A stretch of DNA of 64,000 bases from Bacteroides sp. (GTDB lineage Bacteria > Bacteroidota > Bacteroidia > Bacteroidales > Bacteroidaceae): the NCBI RefSeq assembly GCF_030151085.1, contig NZ_JASLER010000044.1, forward strand, positions 1 through 64,000. The letters are read 5' to 3'. The position numbers and the translations under genes were made by a program. Below, piece after piece: positions 36,910 to 46,337 of the stretch (its first letter is position 1; every line of letters begins with the position of its first letter). A model generated the notes under the pieces. That model was not told the origin of the DNA. It ran no database searches and saw only the letters and a list, made by a program, of their open reading frames with translations.

Positions 36910-39153
36910 ATGAAAAAGAAATGGCTTCACTTCTTTACGCTTTCTCTAAGTATTCTCTTGGGGACGTCCTGTACCCAAGTCACCCATCCTGATTTGATAA
37001 ATTCAGTTGACCCCTATATAGGTTCCGGCGGACACGGACATGTCTTCGTTGGAGCCAACGTGCCCTTCGGAGCTATCCAAGCCGGTCCACAGAACATACA
37101 CAAAGGTTGGGACTGGTGCTCGGGCTATCATTATTCGGACAGCATCATCATCGGCTTTGCCCATACGCACCTCAGCGGAACGGGATGTACCGACTTAGGC
37201 GACGTGCTTATCATGCCTTTCACCGGAGAGGTGCGCACCCGCCGGGGCGAGCAGGACAATATCGATAACTCCTGCTCTTCTTATTATAGCCACAAGAACG
37301 AAACCGTCACTCCCGGCTACTACTCACTACTGATGGACAATGGTATCAAAGAGGAAATGACCACCACGACCCGCACAGCCATCCATCGCATTACTTATCC
37401 TCAAGGTAATGAGCACCGATTACTCATCAACCTTCAGGAAGGTAACGGGGATAGAGCCGTAGATACTTACTTGAAGCAAATAGATGAATATACCGTGGAA
37501 GGTCACCGCATCTCGGAAGGATGGACCCGGCATCATGTCTATTTCACCCTGAAATCGGATCAGCCCATGCTATCCGTAGCACTTTTCGACGGGGATAATG
37601 CCAGAGAAGAAAAGGCTATCCAGTGTGCAGGCTCAAAAGGCGTCATTACATTCGGAGAGGCAGAGCAAGTAATGCTCAAAGTAGCTATCTCCTCCGTGAG
37701 TTGCGCCAATGCGGCAGCCAATATGACTGCCGAACTCCCCGAATGGGATTTTGAAAAGACACACCAGAACGCATTAGCCCAGTGGAACGATCAGTTGAAA
37801 GTAATCGACATTGAAAGTTCCGATCCAGTGATAAAGAAGATATTCTATACCGCCATGTACCACACGATCATCGCTCCCGTAACCTATTGTGACGTCAATG
37901 GAGAATTCAGAGGACACAACGACTCCATCATCAAGGGCGACTGGAAGAATTATTCTACCTTCTCACTTTGGGACACTTACAGGGCACTGCACCCGCTTTT
38001 CACACTTACCCGCCAGGATGTGCTACCGGACATGATAAACTCTATGCTCTCTATTCACGAGCAACAGTCCAAACTCCCTATTTGGCCTTTGGTAGGAGGC
38101 GAAACCAATCAGATGCCCGGATATAGTGCCGTTCCGGTTATTTCAGACGCCATCGTCAAGGGCATACCCGGATTCGATGTGGAGAGAGCCTATAATTATA
38201 TGAAGGCATCTACCGTCTACCCGTTACAAAATGGCGTACCATATGTTCTGGAGAAAGGATATATCCCCGATGACAAAGTAGCCGAAGCTACTTCCATCGC
38301 TATGGAATATGCCGTAGGAGACTGGGGTGTAGCCCAAGTTGCCAAGAAACTGGGTAATCAGGAGGATTACAATGAATACCTCAAAAGAGGGAAATATTAC
38401 GAGCAATATTTTGATAAAGATCTCCGCCTTATTCGCCCGAAGTTGGATAATGGCGAGTGGCTTACCCCTTACGACCCTATCGAGTCCATACACGGCGTAG
38501 GACACTTTTGCGAAGGAAACGGTTGGCAATATTCATTCTTCGTGCCGCAGCATCCGGAAGGTTTGATAGAACTGATGGGCGATGACCAAGCTTTTATCGC
38601 CCGCTTGGACGAGTTCTTCAAGCTGGAAGGCGATATGGGTGAAAAGGCTTCTATGGATATCTCCGGATTGATCGGAATGTATGCTCATGGCAACGAGCCA
38701 AGTCATCATGTGGCCTATCTATACGCCTATGCAGGCCAGCAGTGGAAGACCGCAGAAATTGTCCGCTATATTCAGAAGAATTTCTATACAGACGGGATAG
38801 ACGGCATCATCGGTAATGAAGATTGCGGGCAAATGTCTGCCTGGTACATCCTCTCTGCTATGGGATTCTATCAAGTCAATCCGTCCAATGGTGTATTCGT
38901 ATTCGGAAGTCCGTTATTAGACAAAGTCACAATCAATCTACCCAACGGAAAGACATTCACAATTACTGCGACCAACGATCCTGCCAATAATCCATATATC
39001 CAGTCCGTACAACTCAATGGTAAGGAATATACGAAGGCATATATCACGTACGAAGATATCATGAACGGTGGTGAATTACAATTTGAAATGAGCGGAACCC
39101 CCAACAAAGAATTTGGGGCGGCAGTAGAAAGTAGGCCGGTTTCAACAATATAA
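36910..39153 (+). CDS. GH92 family alpha-mannosidase, lipoprotein (second)
   Basis: 747 residues. Lipoprotein signal LLGTSC (Cys21). GH92 motifs: SVDPYIGSGGHGHVFVGANVPFGAIQAGP at the N-terminus, HFCEGNGWQYSFFVPQ (likely acid Glu535), MYAHGNEPSHHVAYLY, and GNEDCGQMSAWY (Asp638). Calcium-dependent exo-alpha-mannosidase. Its WQYSF and HGNEPSHH segments are the ones I associate with alpha-1,2-acting members. It heads a + strand operon divergent from susC and is followed after 12-39 bp by an (alpha/alpha)6-type protein. Confidence 0.94.
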   Translation: MKKKWLHFFTLSLSILLGTSCTQVTHPDLINSVDPYIGSGGHGHVFVGANVPFGAIQAGPQNIHKGWDWCSGYHYSDSIIIGFAHTHLSGTGCTDLGDVLIMPFTGEVRTRRGEQDNIDNSCSSYYSHKNETVTPGYYSLLMDNGIKEEMTTTTRTAIHRITYPQGNEHRLLINLQEGNGDRAVDTYLKQIDEYTVEGHRISEGWTRHHVYFTLKSDQPMLSVALFDGDNAREEKAIQCAGSKGVITFGEAEQVMLKVAISSVSCANAAANMTAELPEWDFEKTHQNALAQWNDQLKVIDIESSDPVIKKIFYTAMYHTIIAPVTYCDVNGEFRGHNDSIIKGDWKNYSTFSLWDTYRALHPLFTLTRQDVLPDMINSMLSIHEQQSKLPIWPLVGGETNQMPGYSAVPVISDAIVKGIPGFDVERAYNYMKASTVYPLQNGVPYVLEKGYIPDDKVAEATSIAMEYAVGDWGVAQVAKKLGNQEDYNEYLKRGKYYEQYFDKDLRLIRPKLDNGEWLTPYDPIESIHGVGHFCEGNGWQYSFFVPQHPEGLIELMGDDQAFIARLDEFFKLEGDMGEKASMDISGLIGMYAHGNEPSHHVAYLYAYAGQQWKTAEIVRYIQKNFYTDGIDGIIGNEDCGQMSAWYILSAMGFYQVNPSNGVFVFGSPLLDKVTINLPNGKTFTITATNDPANNPYIQSVQLNGKEYTKAYITYEDIMNGGELQFEMSGTPNKEFGAAVESRPVSTI

Positions 39154-39192
39154 TCACTTCCATTTATGAACTTCCAAAAACAAAAGAAGCAA

Positions 39193-40899
39193 ATGAAATA
39201 CCTCAAACAACTTGCTGCATTTTTAGTAGCTATTCCCGTCTGTTCCTGCCTTCACGCGCAGGAGCAGACAATCCCACGGATCAAATTCTCCGGAGATGAA
39301 TTCGCAGACAAAGCAAGCGCTATCTTTGCAGAAACCCTGCAAGACATGAGAAATAAGATAGAGGACGGCAGCAATCCTAAATACCCATTGGGGTTCTTCC
39401 ATACCTCTACCGAAGAGGCTGGTGTTCCGCAATATTACAAAGACATGTGGGGACGTGACTGCGGCAGAGGCGTTATTGAACTGTCAAGATTAGGATTTGC
39501 GGAAGATGCCCTGAACATCTCCCGTTACTTCCTGTCTCACATCACCAAAGGCAATCAGTGGGGCAGGGAGCTACATCAGCAACACGCCTCCGGCACCTGT
39601 GAGCTAGATGCTAACGCACTGATTCTCTCCGCTATATGCGCCACTTGGAAAGCCAATGGGATGAGTTCAAACATCGGAAAGGAATTCTGTAACGGCATCA
39701 AACCCGTAGTTCAGTGGGTGGACTCATTAGTAAAAGCTTCTCCATACGGCGGGCTCCTACCCTCATCTTCCGAATTATCCGGTAATCCGAGTACGGATTA
39801 TCCGGTGTATAGTGTTTTTGGCAATTACGGCATGTATGCTACTATGGCTCAGATAGCCGATATGGCTGAAAAAGCAGGTGATAGCGAATTGCAAGATTTA
39901 GCCGCCCGCACACACTCCGCTTTGGAAACGGCACTGAAAAGACTTATCTCTGACGGGAGTTTCAGCTATGCTCCACAGGGATGCTGGTTCAACGGCATAG
40001 ATAGCCGGAACGGCAGAGCCTACGACATCTCCGAATGGGATGGCACTGCATGGCCCATCTGGCACTGGACCCGGCAAGTGCCTTATATTCTGAACTACGA
40101 TTACGCATCGCCTCGTCCGGACGGCACATTCAGCGAAACACACCGGAAAAGTTACGAACTATTGCGCACCTGGATGGCAAAAGGGGAATATTTCTGCAAA
40201 TACGGCTTTGTAAGTAATAGCGGCTGGACCGGCATGGGTGGTCGCCACGACGAAACCATGTGCGGATACGGGCAAGGTTTCTTCTCCCAAGCAGCCTTAA
40301 TGGCCGACGATGTGAACGTTTATACCAAATGTCTGGAAGGCATAGCCCGGTTAGGGTATGACGGCGGAGTGATAGAGCAGTTATCCTACGAAAAGAACCC
40401 GTTCGTGATGCACGAATGTTTCAACTACGACAATTACGAGCATGGTCTCGACCATACTTTCGGTGTACACTCCGAAGGGAGAAGGGAGATTATGGAAAAT
40501 CCCGGTGATGAGGGCAACCTGGTGCAAGAGGCCGAGATTATCAAAGCATTGACTATGGTTGCAGGCATACGCTGTGAGGGCAACCGTCTCATCGCAATGC
40601 CACGTCTGCCTTGGATGTGGAATGAGATGGAGTGCCGGGACTGGCCTGTAGTAGATGAAAACGGTAATACTCACCGCATTCACTTAAAAATATGCCACCA
40701 AAGATGGTTGAGAAGTTGCACAGTAGAAATAGAGGGAGCCGAAGGATTAGCAGGTATAGACCTACGTGTCGGCCCGTTCCCCCGTCAACTAAAGAATCCG
40801 AAGAACTACGAAATAGAACAAACCGGAGATGTCTCCTGGATATGGGTCAAGAACATAAAGGGAAATAAGAAAAAGGTAAGTATAAAAGTGGATTTGTAA
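39193..40899 (+). CDS. Secreted (alpha/alpha)6 six-hairpin-type putative glycosidase
   Basis: 568 residues from ATG 39193, which places the signal peptide (LAAFLVAIPVCSCLHAQ) at the N-terminus; ATG 39166 would add nine residues. Helical-barrel features include YYKDMWGRDCGRGVIELSRLG near residue 80 (a WxRD motif as in GH15/GH63-like enzymes), ISEWDGTAWPIWHW, GGRHDETMCGYGQGFFSQ and HECFNYDNYEHGLDHTFG. I cannot place it in a GH family; it lacks the GH125 motifs. Position behind GH92 and the shared promoter suggest an exo-acting step on mannose-containing oligosaccharides. Confidence 0.55.
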   Translation: MKYLKQLAAFLVAIPVCSCLHAQEQTIPRIKFSGDEFADKASAIFAETLQDMRNKIEDGSNPKYPLGFFHTSTEEAGVPQYYKDMWGRDCGRGVIELSRLGFAEDALNISRYFLSHITKGNQWGRELHQQHASGTCELDANALILSAICATWKANGMSSNIGKEFCNGIKPVVQWVDSLVKASPYGGLLPSSSELSGNPSTDYPVYSVFGNYGMYATMAQIADMAEKAGDSELQDLAARTHSALETALKRLISDGSFSYAPQGCWFNGIDSRNGRAYDISEWDGTAWPIWHWTRQVPYILNYDYASPRPDGTFSETHRKSYELLRTWMAKGEYFCKYGFVSNSGWTGMGGRHDETMCGYGQGFFSQAALMADDVNVYTKCLEGIARLGYDGGVIEQLSYEKNPFVMHECFNYDNYEHGLDHTFGVHSEGRREIMENPGDEGNLVQEAEIIKALTMVAGIRCEGNRLIAMPRLPWMWNEMECRDWPVVDENGNTHRIHLKICHQRWLRSCTVEIEGAEGLAGIDLRVGPFPRQLKNPKNYEIEQTGDVSWIWVKNIKGNKKKVSIKVDL

Positions 40900-40960
40900 G
40901 ACAACAGGATACAGTGTGAATACATTACATTCTAAATAGCCATACTCATCCTTGTTTTTT

Positions 40961-41044
40961 CCGGCACCGAGGAAGGTCTTGTTCCTCGGTGTCGAGCAAG
41001 GGGTTCCTCGGTGCCGAACCCCTCCTTCATCGGCGTCGGAGAAA
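40961..41044. repeat. ~22-bp periodic array within copy 1 (array A)
   Basis: One inverted unit (GGCACCGAGGAAG, 40963-40975) is followed by three direct units: GTTCCTCGGTGTCGAG (40981), GTTCCTCGGTGCCGAAC (41003) and TTCATCGGCGTCGGAG (41026). Confidence 0.75.
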
Positions 41045-41046
41045 CA

Positions 41047-41074
41047 CCCTAGTCAGAAGGTGTACTGACTAGGG
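41047..41074. terminator. Hairpin between convergent genes, possible terminator
   Basis: Perfect 10-bp stem CCCTAGTCAG (41047-41056) / CTGACTAGGG (41065-41074), 8-nt loop. There is no long T run on either strand, so termination is uncertain. The equivalent hairpin in copy 2 (61228-61256) is decayed. Confidence 0.4.
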
Positions 41075-41105
41075 ATGGCTCATAAGAAAGAAAACTTGAT
41101 TATAT

Positions 41106-42908
41106 TTAAACATTATCACATTCTTTTCTCAGATATGCTTTCAATTCATTATATTCGTGCCATACACGTTGATTCAAAGAACTCAATACGCCAAGCTCTC
41201 CACGGGAATGAACTCTTTTTACATAAGTATCGAACATCTCCTTAATCGGAGCGGTCATCAGACTTTGATAGGCTGCCTCGTACGCTTGACGAGAACTCCG
41301 CTTACCACTTTTACTGTCATTCTTCTTCAACTGATAGGCAGGCAACATCGCTCTATCCACTTCGTTCAGCAGAAGTTCAAAACGAAACATAGCTATGAAC
41401 CTTTCCAAATTCTCACGTTGAATGCCTTCCACCTTTTTCAACGCTTGACCGGCTGTAAGAATCAGATGTTCCCGAAGTTTGATGCTTTCCTCGTTCAGTA
41501 ATCCCCACTCAGGAGAATAGGCGAAATATTCAGGGGAAGCAATATATCTGTGCTTCTGGTTGATATCCATCTGCGCTAGCAGGGGAGCTAATGCTTTAGC
41601 TGCTTTTTTGCCAAACTCTTCCGTGAGGTACTCCTCGTAGAGTTGCTCTACTGTCTTGTCATCTTCATTAGCGGAAGCAAAGTGAGCAAAGGTCTTGAAG
41701 TTGAAACGAGGCTCTTCCGTACGCCAATGGATGGCAACCACACCATTCAGATTTTGCCGGGCAGCCAGCTTCACGTGGTCACGCATCATCTCTACACGAG
41801 GTTGAAAATGCCAGAGTTGGTCGTCGCCTTCCAGCCAGGGCACTGCCCATACATTTCTGTTCCGGGCAATATCCGTCAGAAAATCCGGTTGGGGAGCTTT
41901 GCCTAAATCGGGGTTGAGGCAACTGAAAATAACGTGCCGTGGCAGGGCTTTATCCAGGCCCTTCAAGATGGATGGCAGTTGGTTTCCACCTCCCCATCCG
42001 CCCAAGATAACCTGCACTTTAGCGCCTTTGGATTTCAAGTATTAGGTGGTCAGTTTCATATATTCCAACGCCCAAACACCTACGAAACGGGCAGACTCAT
42101 CAGTTACTTCTTCAAAATAGCTCACTCCGGTCTTGTAGGCCTCGGCAAAAGAGGAATTTTGCAAAGCTTTCTGTACGTTGACGCCCATAAAGGAGTGTTC
42201 GTTCAACCACATCCATATATAATCTATATCGGGATAGGTTTCCAAAATATTGTCGAGGGCTGCATAATGCAGTTCTATCGCCAACTGGTTTCTCGGATTG
42301 GGAACCATATTGGCTTCGCCCGGCCAGTAGAAACAGTCGCCCATGATATTCAAGGAGAAGTATTCCGGGGGGAGCACACCGAACTCAAAACCCATCGCCA
42401 TACGTATGCCGCGTTCATGTGCCATAGCCAATACATTGCGCATCAATGACTGGGCCTTGTCATAGTGTTCACGGGGAGTGGATGATGTTATAGAGGCATC
42501 ACTTCCGAAAGCTTCAGCGCCCGTAGGCAAAGGGAAAATACGGCCGGTATCGAAGGCATAGTCTTTCACTTTCATCGGCAGATAGCCCCAACGGGCGGTC
42601 AGAGAGTTGTCGAAACATGCCTGGGGAAGAATATTCTTGTATTCTATCTTAATCATAGGTTCCACGTAGGTGGCATAGCGTTCGCCACCTCCCGTATAGT
42701 TATGGAATCCAATGAAATTAATGCCATGCTTCTGGCATTCGTCCAGATAATTCCGGTAATCTTCCAAACTCCATGCGGTAGGACCGGAAAGGAAGTTATG
42801 CCAGGGGAGTACACCACGAATGTTGAACTTGTCTTGTGCTCGCAAGCCGGCACAAGTCAGGAATAACAAAAGAATAAGAAGTTTAGGAGTATGTATTGGG
42901 GATCTCAT
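41106..42908 (-). pseudogene. Secreted putative glycosidase interrupted by an in-frame TAA
   Basis: A signal peptide (LLILLLFLTCAGLRAQ) opens a frame that stops at TAA 42044-42042 after 288 residues (ending EYMKLTT). The same frame resumes at once (YLKSKGAKVQVILGGWGGG) and continues to 41106, ~311 codons more. No frameshift is needed: changing one base restores about 600 residues. The N-half reads like a (beta/alpha)8 barrel (FNIRGVLPWHNFLSGPTAW, GFEFGVLPPEYF, IDYIWMWLNEHSF); the C-half has a helical region. I cannot name the GH family. Third gene of the DUF4432 operon. It may be a recent nonsense allele or a sequencing error. Confidence 0.75.
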
Positions 42909-42936
42909 AATTTTAAAAGGATTTAGGAAGGGGCCC

Positions 42937-45135
42937 TTAATTCAGCACAAATCTGACACGGACACCTTCGGGTGAGTTCTCGAACTTGAGGAAACAGGTT
43001 TTTGAAACTTCGTCCCATGTAAACTCCATTTCTCGCATACTATTACCATCAGTATCTAAAATTTGTACCACAGAAGGTTGGGCAGGGAGTAATACACGCA
43101 TCACATTCGTCGTCTCTTTCGGGGACTTCATGACTACCGTATAAGTGTTATTGTCAATTGTCTCTTCCTCTACCCTAGCGGCAGCAGCAAGAACCTGGGG
43201 CACTTCGGGATTCTCCACTTTATCGATATTATATAGTAATGCCTGCTTGCCCGGCTCTACTACAAACTTTGAAACTACCGGCAATGAAGTATCGAAAAGA
43301 TTGATAAACCGGCCCTCCAATACAAGCGGAGTATTATCAATTCCATCATCTATCACCGCCGCAATCTCGTACGGACCACGTTCCAGATAGAAGGAGTTCT
43401 TGAACAAGAGTTTCCCGGCATCGCCTCCACGTTCATACATTTCCCTTACAGCTTGTATATACTCTTTGTCAGCATCAGCCTGTAGCACAAATCCCTTGGG
43501 GTCTTCACGGATAATTCTAACAGCCCCCTTGCCATAACGGTATTCACCGGCAGCGGCATCCGGCTTCATGCCCATCTGCTCAAACAAATGACCAGACGGA
43601 GAAAGATAATTATTGCCCTTCTGGTTCCACCATTCCAATACCTGCTGGTAAGGATCTTTGTCTTGGGCACAATACACAAGGTTTCCACCCTGCTTTACCC
43701 ATTCGGCAATATGTTTATGTGCTTCGGGGTCCATAGGCTTCATATTGGCGTATGACAATACCACAACTTTGGCATCTTTCCAAGTCTCCGGATAGGAAAC
43801 GTTTTCAAGATGCATAATCCGTACTGGCACTCCTCTCTTTACTAGCGGCATGGTCTGCCCGTAGAAATTAGAGAAATCCGAGTCGTCATATCCTTTGTGC
43901 ACTGCTCCACGCTGGAACATCAATGAATTACTCATCATCACAAAAACACCATCGGAACCGGACACCTTATTATCAGAAACAGGCATCATGCCCAATGCGT
44001 TAATCATTACCTGCATCTGCGTGGAGTAATCCCGTGAGATACGCTCTCGGTTTCCGGTCTTCGGATTCAAGAAAAGCCCTTCGTAAATTCTATCGGGCCA
44101 AGGCATCACTTCATAATTAGCAATCTTGGGATAAAGCAGTTGTGCAGTGAAAGTGGCTTGATAGTTGACTTTATAATCATTCCAGTCACGCGGCCAATCT
44201 TCAATCGGATCAGTAAGGAAGTAGAGTTTACGATGCGTAGGCTCCGTCATAGACTCCATAGAGCCGTATTCCAGAAAAGCATTCTCGAAGACTCTCTCTG
44301 CCTTCACACCGTTATAATAATTGGGAGTTCGCGAAGTGCCCGTCCACACCTGTGCAATATATCCATCGACACACGACAGGGATGCCAAGCTAGCTTCCGG
44401 ACTCACGATGGACCAGGCAGAGTAGTTGACGAGCGAATGCGTGGGAACATAGCAACGTATGTCCATGCCTTTCGTCTTCCCATACGCTTTGGCATAGCTA
44501 AAAACTTCGTCCAATGCCCTGTAATACAAGTGGTATTTGAGTTTATTGGAAAGATAGGTATTCTCGGCCGATTCGTGCTGAGGCTTCCAATCGAAGCCAT
44601 AAAAGTCTTTCCATTCTCTCTTGAACGCATCGCTATAGCCAGCATGTGCCCAGTACTCCGGCTCTTCCAGATAAATAGCATCTATACCGGCATCAATCAC
44701 CCGTTTCACCACTTTCTCCTGCATATATCGAATGAATTTCTTTGTCGGAACCAGATATGGCACCGGACGGCCATGCCACAAAGTGTCTCCGGATTGCGTC
44801 ACTTGTGCTTCATCGAAATGACTGACACCGTCCCATTTGCCCATGAAATAATCATGATAACCGCCCCAGGCGATACCACTCATGTAGTGAATGCGGTAGC
44901 CCCGATCTTTCCACGACTGCATACGTTGCTCAAACGACATCTCCGGAGTTTCGTCCATGCCGTAGACAATGGCGATGTCCGCTCTGTTATCTAACGTTTC
45001 TTTCCAAGGCGTATTAGTTTGAAAAGCTGTTTTTTCTCTCTCTGCATCCCTCTTCACCATTACCGGAGAGGTGCAACTGCTCAGCATAAATGCTAACACA
45101 GTACAAAAGGCTAATCTTGAATGAATGTTTTTCAT
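42937..45135 (-). CDS. Putative (beta/alpha)8-barrel glycosidase lipoprotein, family not recognised
   Basis: 732 residues. Lipoprotein signal FMLSSC (Cys21). The N-terminal ~400 residues look like a glycosidase barrel (IHYMSGIAWGGYHDYF; GIDAIYLEEPEYWAHAGYS with candidate catalytic acids; GMDIRCYVPTHS). Then comes a glutamine-amidotransferase/trimerisation-like segment (VVVLSYANMKPMDPEAHKHIAEWVKQGGNLVYC) as in GH42-type enzymes, and a C-terminal beta domain. No family can be asserted. It lies 28 bp downstream of the DUF4432 gene and 28 bp upstream of the interrupted glycosidase. Confidence 0.5.
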   Translation of the reverse strand: MKNIHSRLAFCTVLAFMLSSCTSPVMVKRDAEREKTAFQTNTPWKETLDNRADIAIVYGMDETPEMSFEQRMQSWKDRGYRIHYMSGIAWGGYHDYFMGKWDGVSHFDEAQVTQSGDTLWHGRPVPYLVPTKKFIRYMQEKVVKRVIDAGIDAIYLEEPEYWAHAGYSDAFKREWKDFYGFDWKPQHESAENTYLSNKLKYHLYYRALDEVFSYAKAYGKTKGMDIRCYVPTHSLVNYSAWSIVSPEASLASLSCVDGYIAQVWTGTSRTPNYYNGVKAERVFENAFLEYGSMESMTEPTHRKLYFLTDPIEDWPRDWNDYKVNYQATFTAQLLYPKIANYEVMPWPDRIYEGLFLNPKTGNRERISRDYSTQMQVMINALGMMPVSDNKVSGSDGVFVMMSNSLMFQRGAVHKGYDDSDFSNFYGQTMPLVKRGVPVRIMHLENVSYPETWKDAKVVVLSYANMKPMDPEAHKHIAEWVKQGGNLVYCAQDKDPYQQVLEWWNQKGNNYLSPSGHLFEQMGMKPDAAAGEYRYGKGAVRIIREDPKGFVLQADADKEYIQAVREMYERGGDAGKLLFKNSFYLERGPYEIAAVIDDGIDNTPLVLEGRFINLFDTSLPVVSKFVVEPGKQALLYNIDKVENPEVPQVLAAAARVEEETIDNNTYTVVMKSPKETTNVMRVLLPAQPSVVQILDTDGNSMREMEFTWDEVSKTCFLKFENSPEGVRVRFVLN

Positions 45136-45162
45136 ATCCCTTACACATTAATTATATATATA

Positions 45163-46119
45163 CTATTTCTTATGAACGATGTCGATATCCAAGCTATAGG
45201 AACGTTCTTCCATCGAATCGAGAAAAAACAATTCTGGGTTACTATCAAGTTCACTCTTCCTATCGGCACATGGATTTAGCCCGATCATATAGCCGCCTTT
45301 CTTGAATGATTGCCAGGTTTTCAATATGGGAAACTGGTTCTTCTTGTATTTCAAGCTCACCTCAAAGCCCAATTTATCATTACAAAGCCCGCATTCGCTG
45401 AAACCCCGTCTATCAACATCCAAGTCGATAAGATTCAACTGATGATCTTGTTCTTGCCCAGCCTCAGCATTTACATCCCATGCAATAGGTGCTCCCTGAA
45501 AAACCAAATGTGTATCGTCATCTACCAAAGGATAGCCGAAGTTACATTGATAAGAGAAGAGATATGGAATCCGGGAAGCTCCCAAATTGATGATCGTATC
45601 TTTAATCGTAATCTTAGACTTGCCCAAAGTGGCAGAAATCGTTCTCCTCAACTCTATATAATCGCCCGAAGGAGTAGTCTGGAGTATCTTACCACAAATA
45701 CTCATAGCATACTCACCCCGTAACGGATTGGGTTGCAACACCGATTCAATGGTTGCCGGATAACGGCTGATCTGCGCATCCCAAGCTCCTACATCTTCCC
45801 CCTTGTTGCCGTAAGTAGTCAGCAAGCCTCCCACATTATAGTATTGCTTCTCCAATACACTATGTATATACATCCCCGACACAACAGGTCCGAAAGGACT
45901 AATCCATGCCAAGCCATATTGGTTGATAAACGCATCCGCAATATCCAACCCATAATCTATCACTACCTTGAAACGGAGTCCACTACCCGTATTGAACCAT
46001 GCTATCTGAGTTCCGTCTCCGGTTCCTCCTCGAATGGTTGCTAATTCAATGCCCCCAATCTGACTATAATTAGAAATCTTATCTTCATAAGACTCTAAAA
46101 GAAAGTTATTATTCACCAT
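45163..46119 (-). CDS. DUF4432 family aldose-1-epimerase-like protein
   Basis: 318 residues, no signal peptide, so cytosolic. The galactose-mutarotase-like beta-sandwich of DUF4432 is suggested by RFKVVIDYGLDIADAFINQYGLAWISP, LFSYQCNFGYPLVDDDTHLVF and the closing WQSFKKGGYMIGLNPC. Likely role: handling or epimerising a sugar released by the locus. First gene of the third PUL operon, divergent from the AraC regulator and sharing its operator region. Confidence 0.8.
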   Translation of the reverse strand: MVNNNFLLESYEDKISNYSQIGGIELATIRGGTGDGTQIAWFNTGSGLRFKVVIDYGLDIADAFINQYGLAWISPFGPVVSGMYIHSVLEKQYYNVGGLLTTYGNKGEDVGAWDAQISRYPATIESVLQPNPLRGEYAMSICGKILQTTPSGDYIELRRTISATLGKSKITIKDTIINLGASRIPYLFSYQCNFGYPLVDDDTHLVFQGAPIAWDVNAEAGQEQDHQLNLIDLDVDRRGFSECGLCNDKLGFEVSLKYKKNQFPILKTWQSFKKGGYMIGLNPCADRKSELDSNPELFFLDSMEERSYSLDIDIVHKK

Positions 46120-46227
46120 ATTGCTCTATTAATCTACTATAAAATAACCTATTTTTCTTCTAACTACATTAATTGATGCACAATGCCTCTTTTTCTGCAT
46201 CTTGCACTGTAAATCAATACGTTCCCG

Positions 46228-46309
46228 CAAAAGTAGGAAATTAATGCAGAGAGCTCTTTCACCTTTTTAATGAATAATGGTATTATTTTATCTTAATTCA
46301 TTATATTTG
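46228..46309. promoter_or_regulatory. Divergent promoters of the DUF4432 operon and araC-type gene with shared operator
   Basis: Minus-strand -7 box TACTTTTG at 46228-46235; plus-strand -7 box TATATTTG at 46302-46309. The operator core TGGTATTATTTTA (46278-46290) is identical to 36722-36734. It starts 42 bp from the minus -7 box, the same gap as at susC, and lies 11 bp before the plus -7 box, over its -33 region. Confidence 0.65.
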
Positions 46310-46337
46310 GCGCATAATAATTAATATTATCTATACT

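Larger units (their letters stand above)
40915..41117. repeat. ~200-bp dispersed intergenic element, copy 1
   Basis: It aligns over its whole length with 61099-61300: TTACATTCYAAA near the left end, the TTCCTCGGTG array, and TTYATAAGAAAG.. / TTTAAACATTATC on the right. It lies between convergent genes and reaches the stop codon of the minus-strand gene. No coding potential. Confidence 0.75.

Noticed and set aside
39193..40899. GH125 exo-alpha-1,6-mannosidase
   Set aside because: GH125 often partners GH92, but its motifs (MWLRDS, DPYANAFN) are absent; only a general WxRD helical-barrel resemblance remains.
40915..41117. Insertion sequence or MITE
   Set aside because: No terminal inverted repeats, target-site duplication or transposase; the similarity to the second copy fades gradually at the ends.
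42039..42047. Recoding (selenocysteine, pyrrolysine) at the internal stop
   Set aside because: The codon is TAA, which is not used for either, and no stem-loop element follows.
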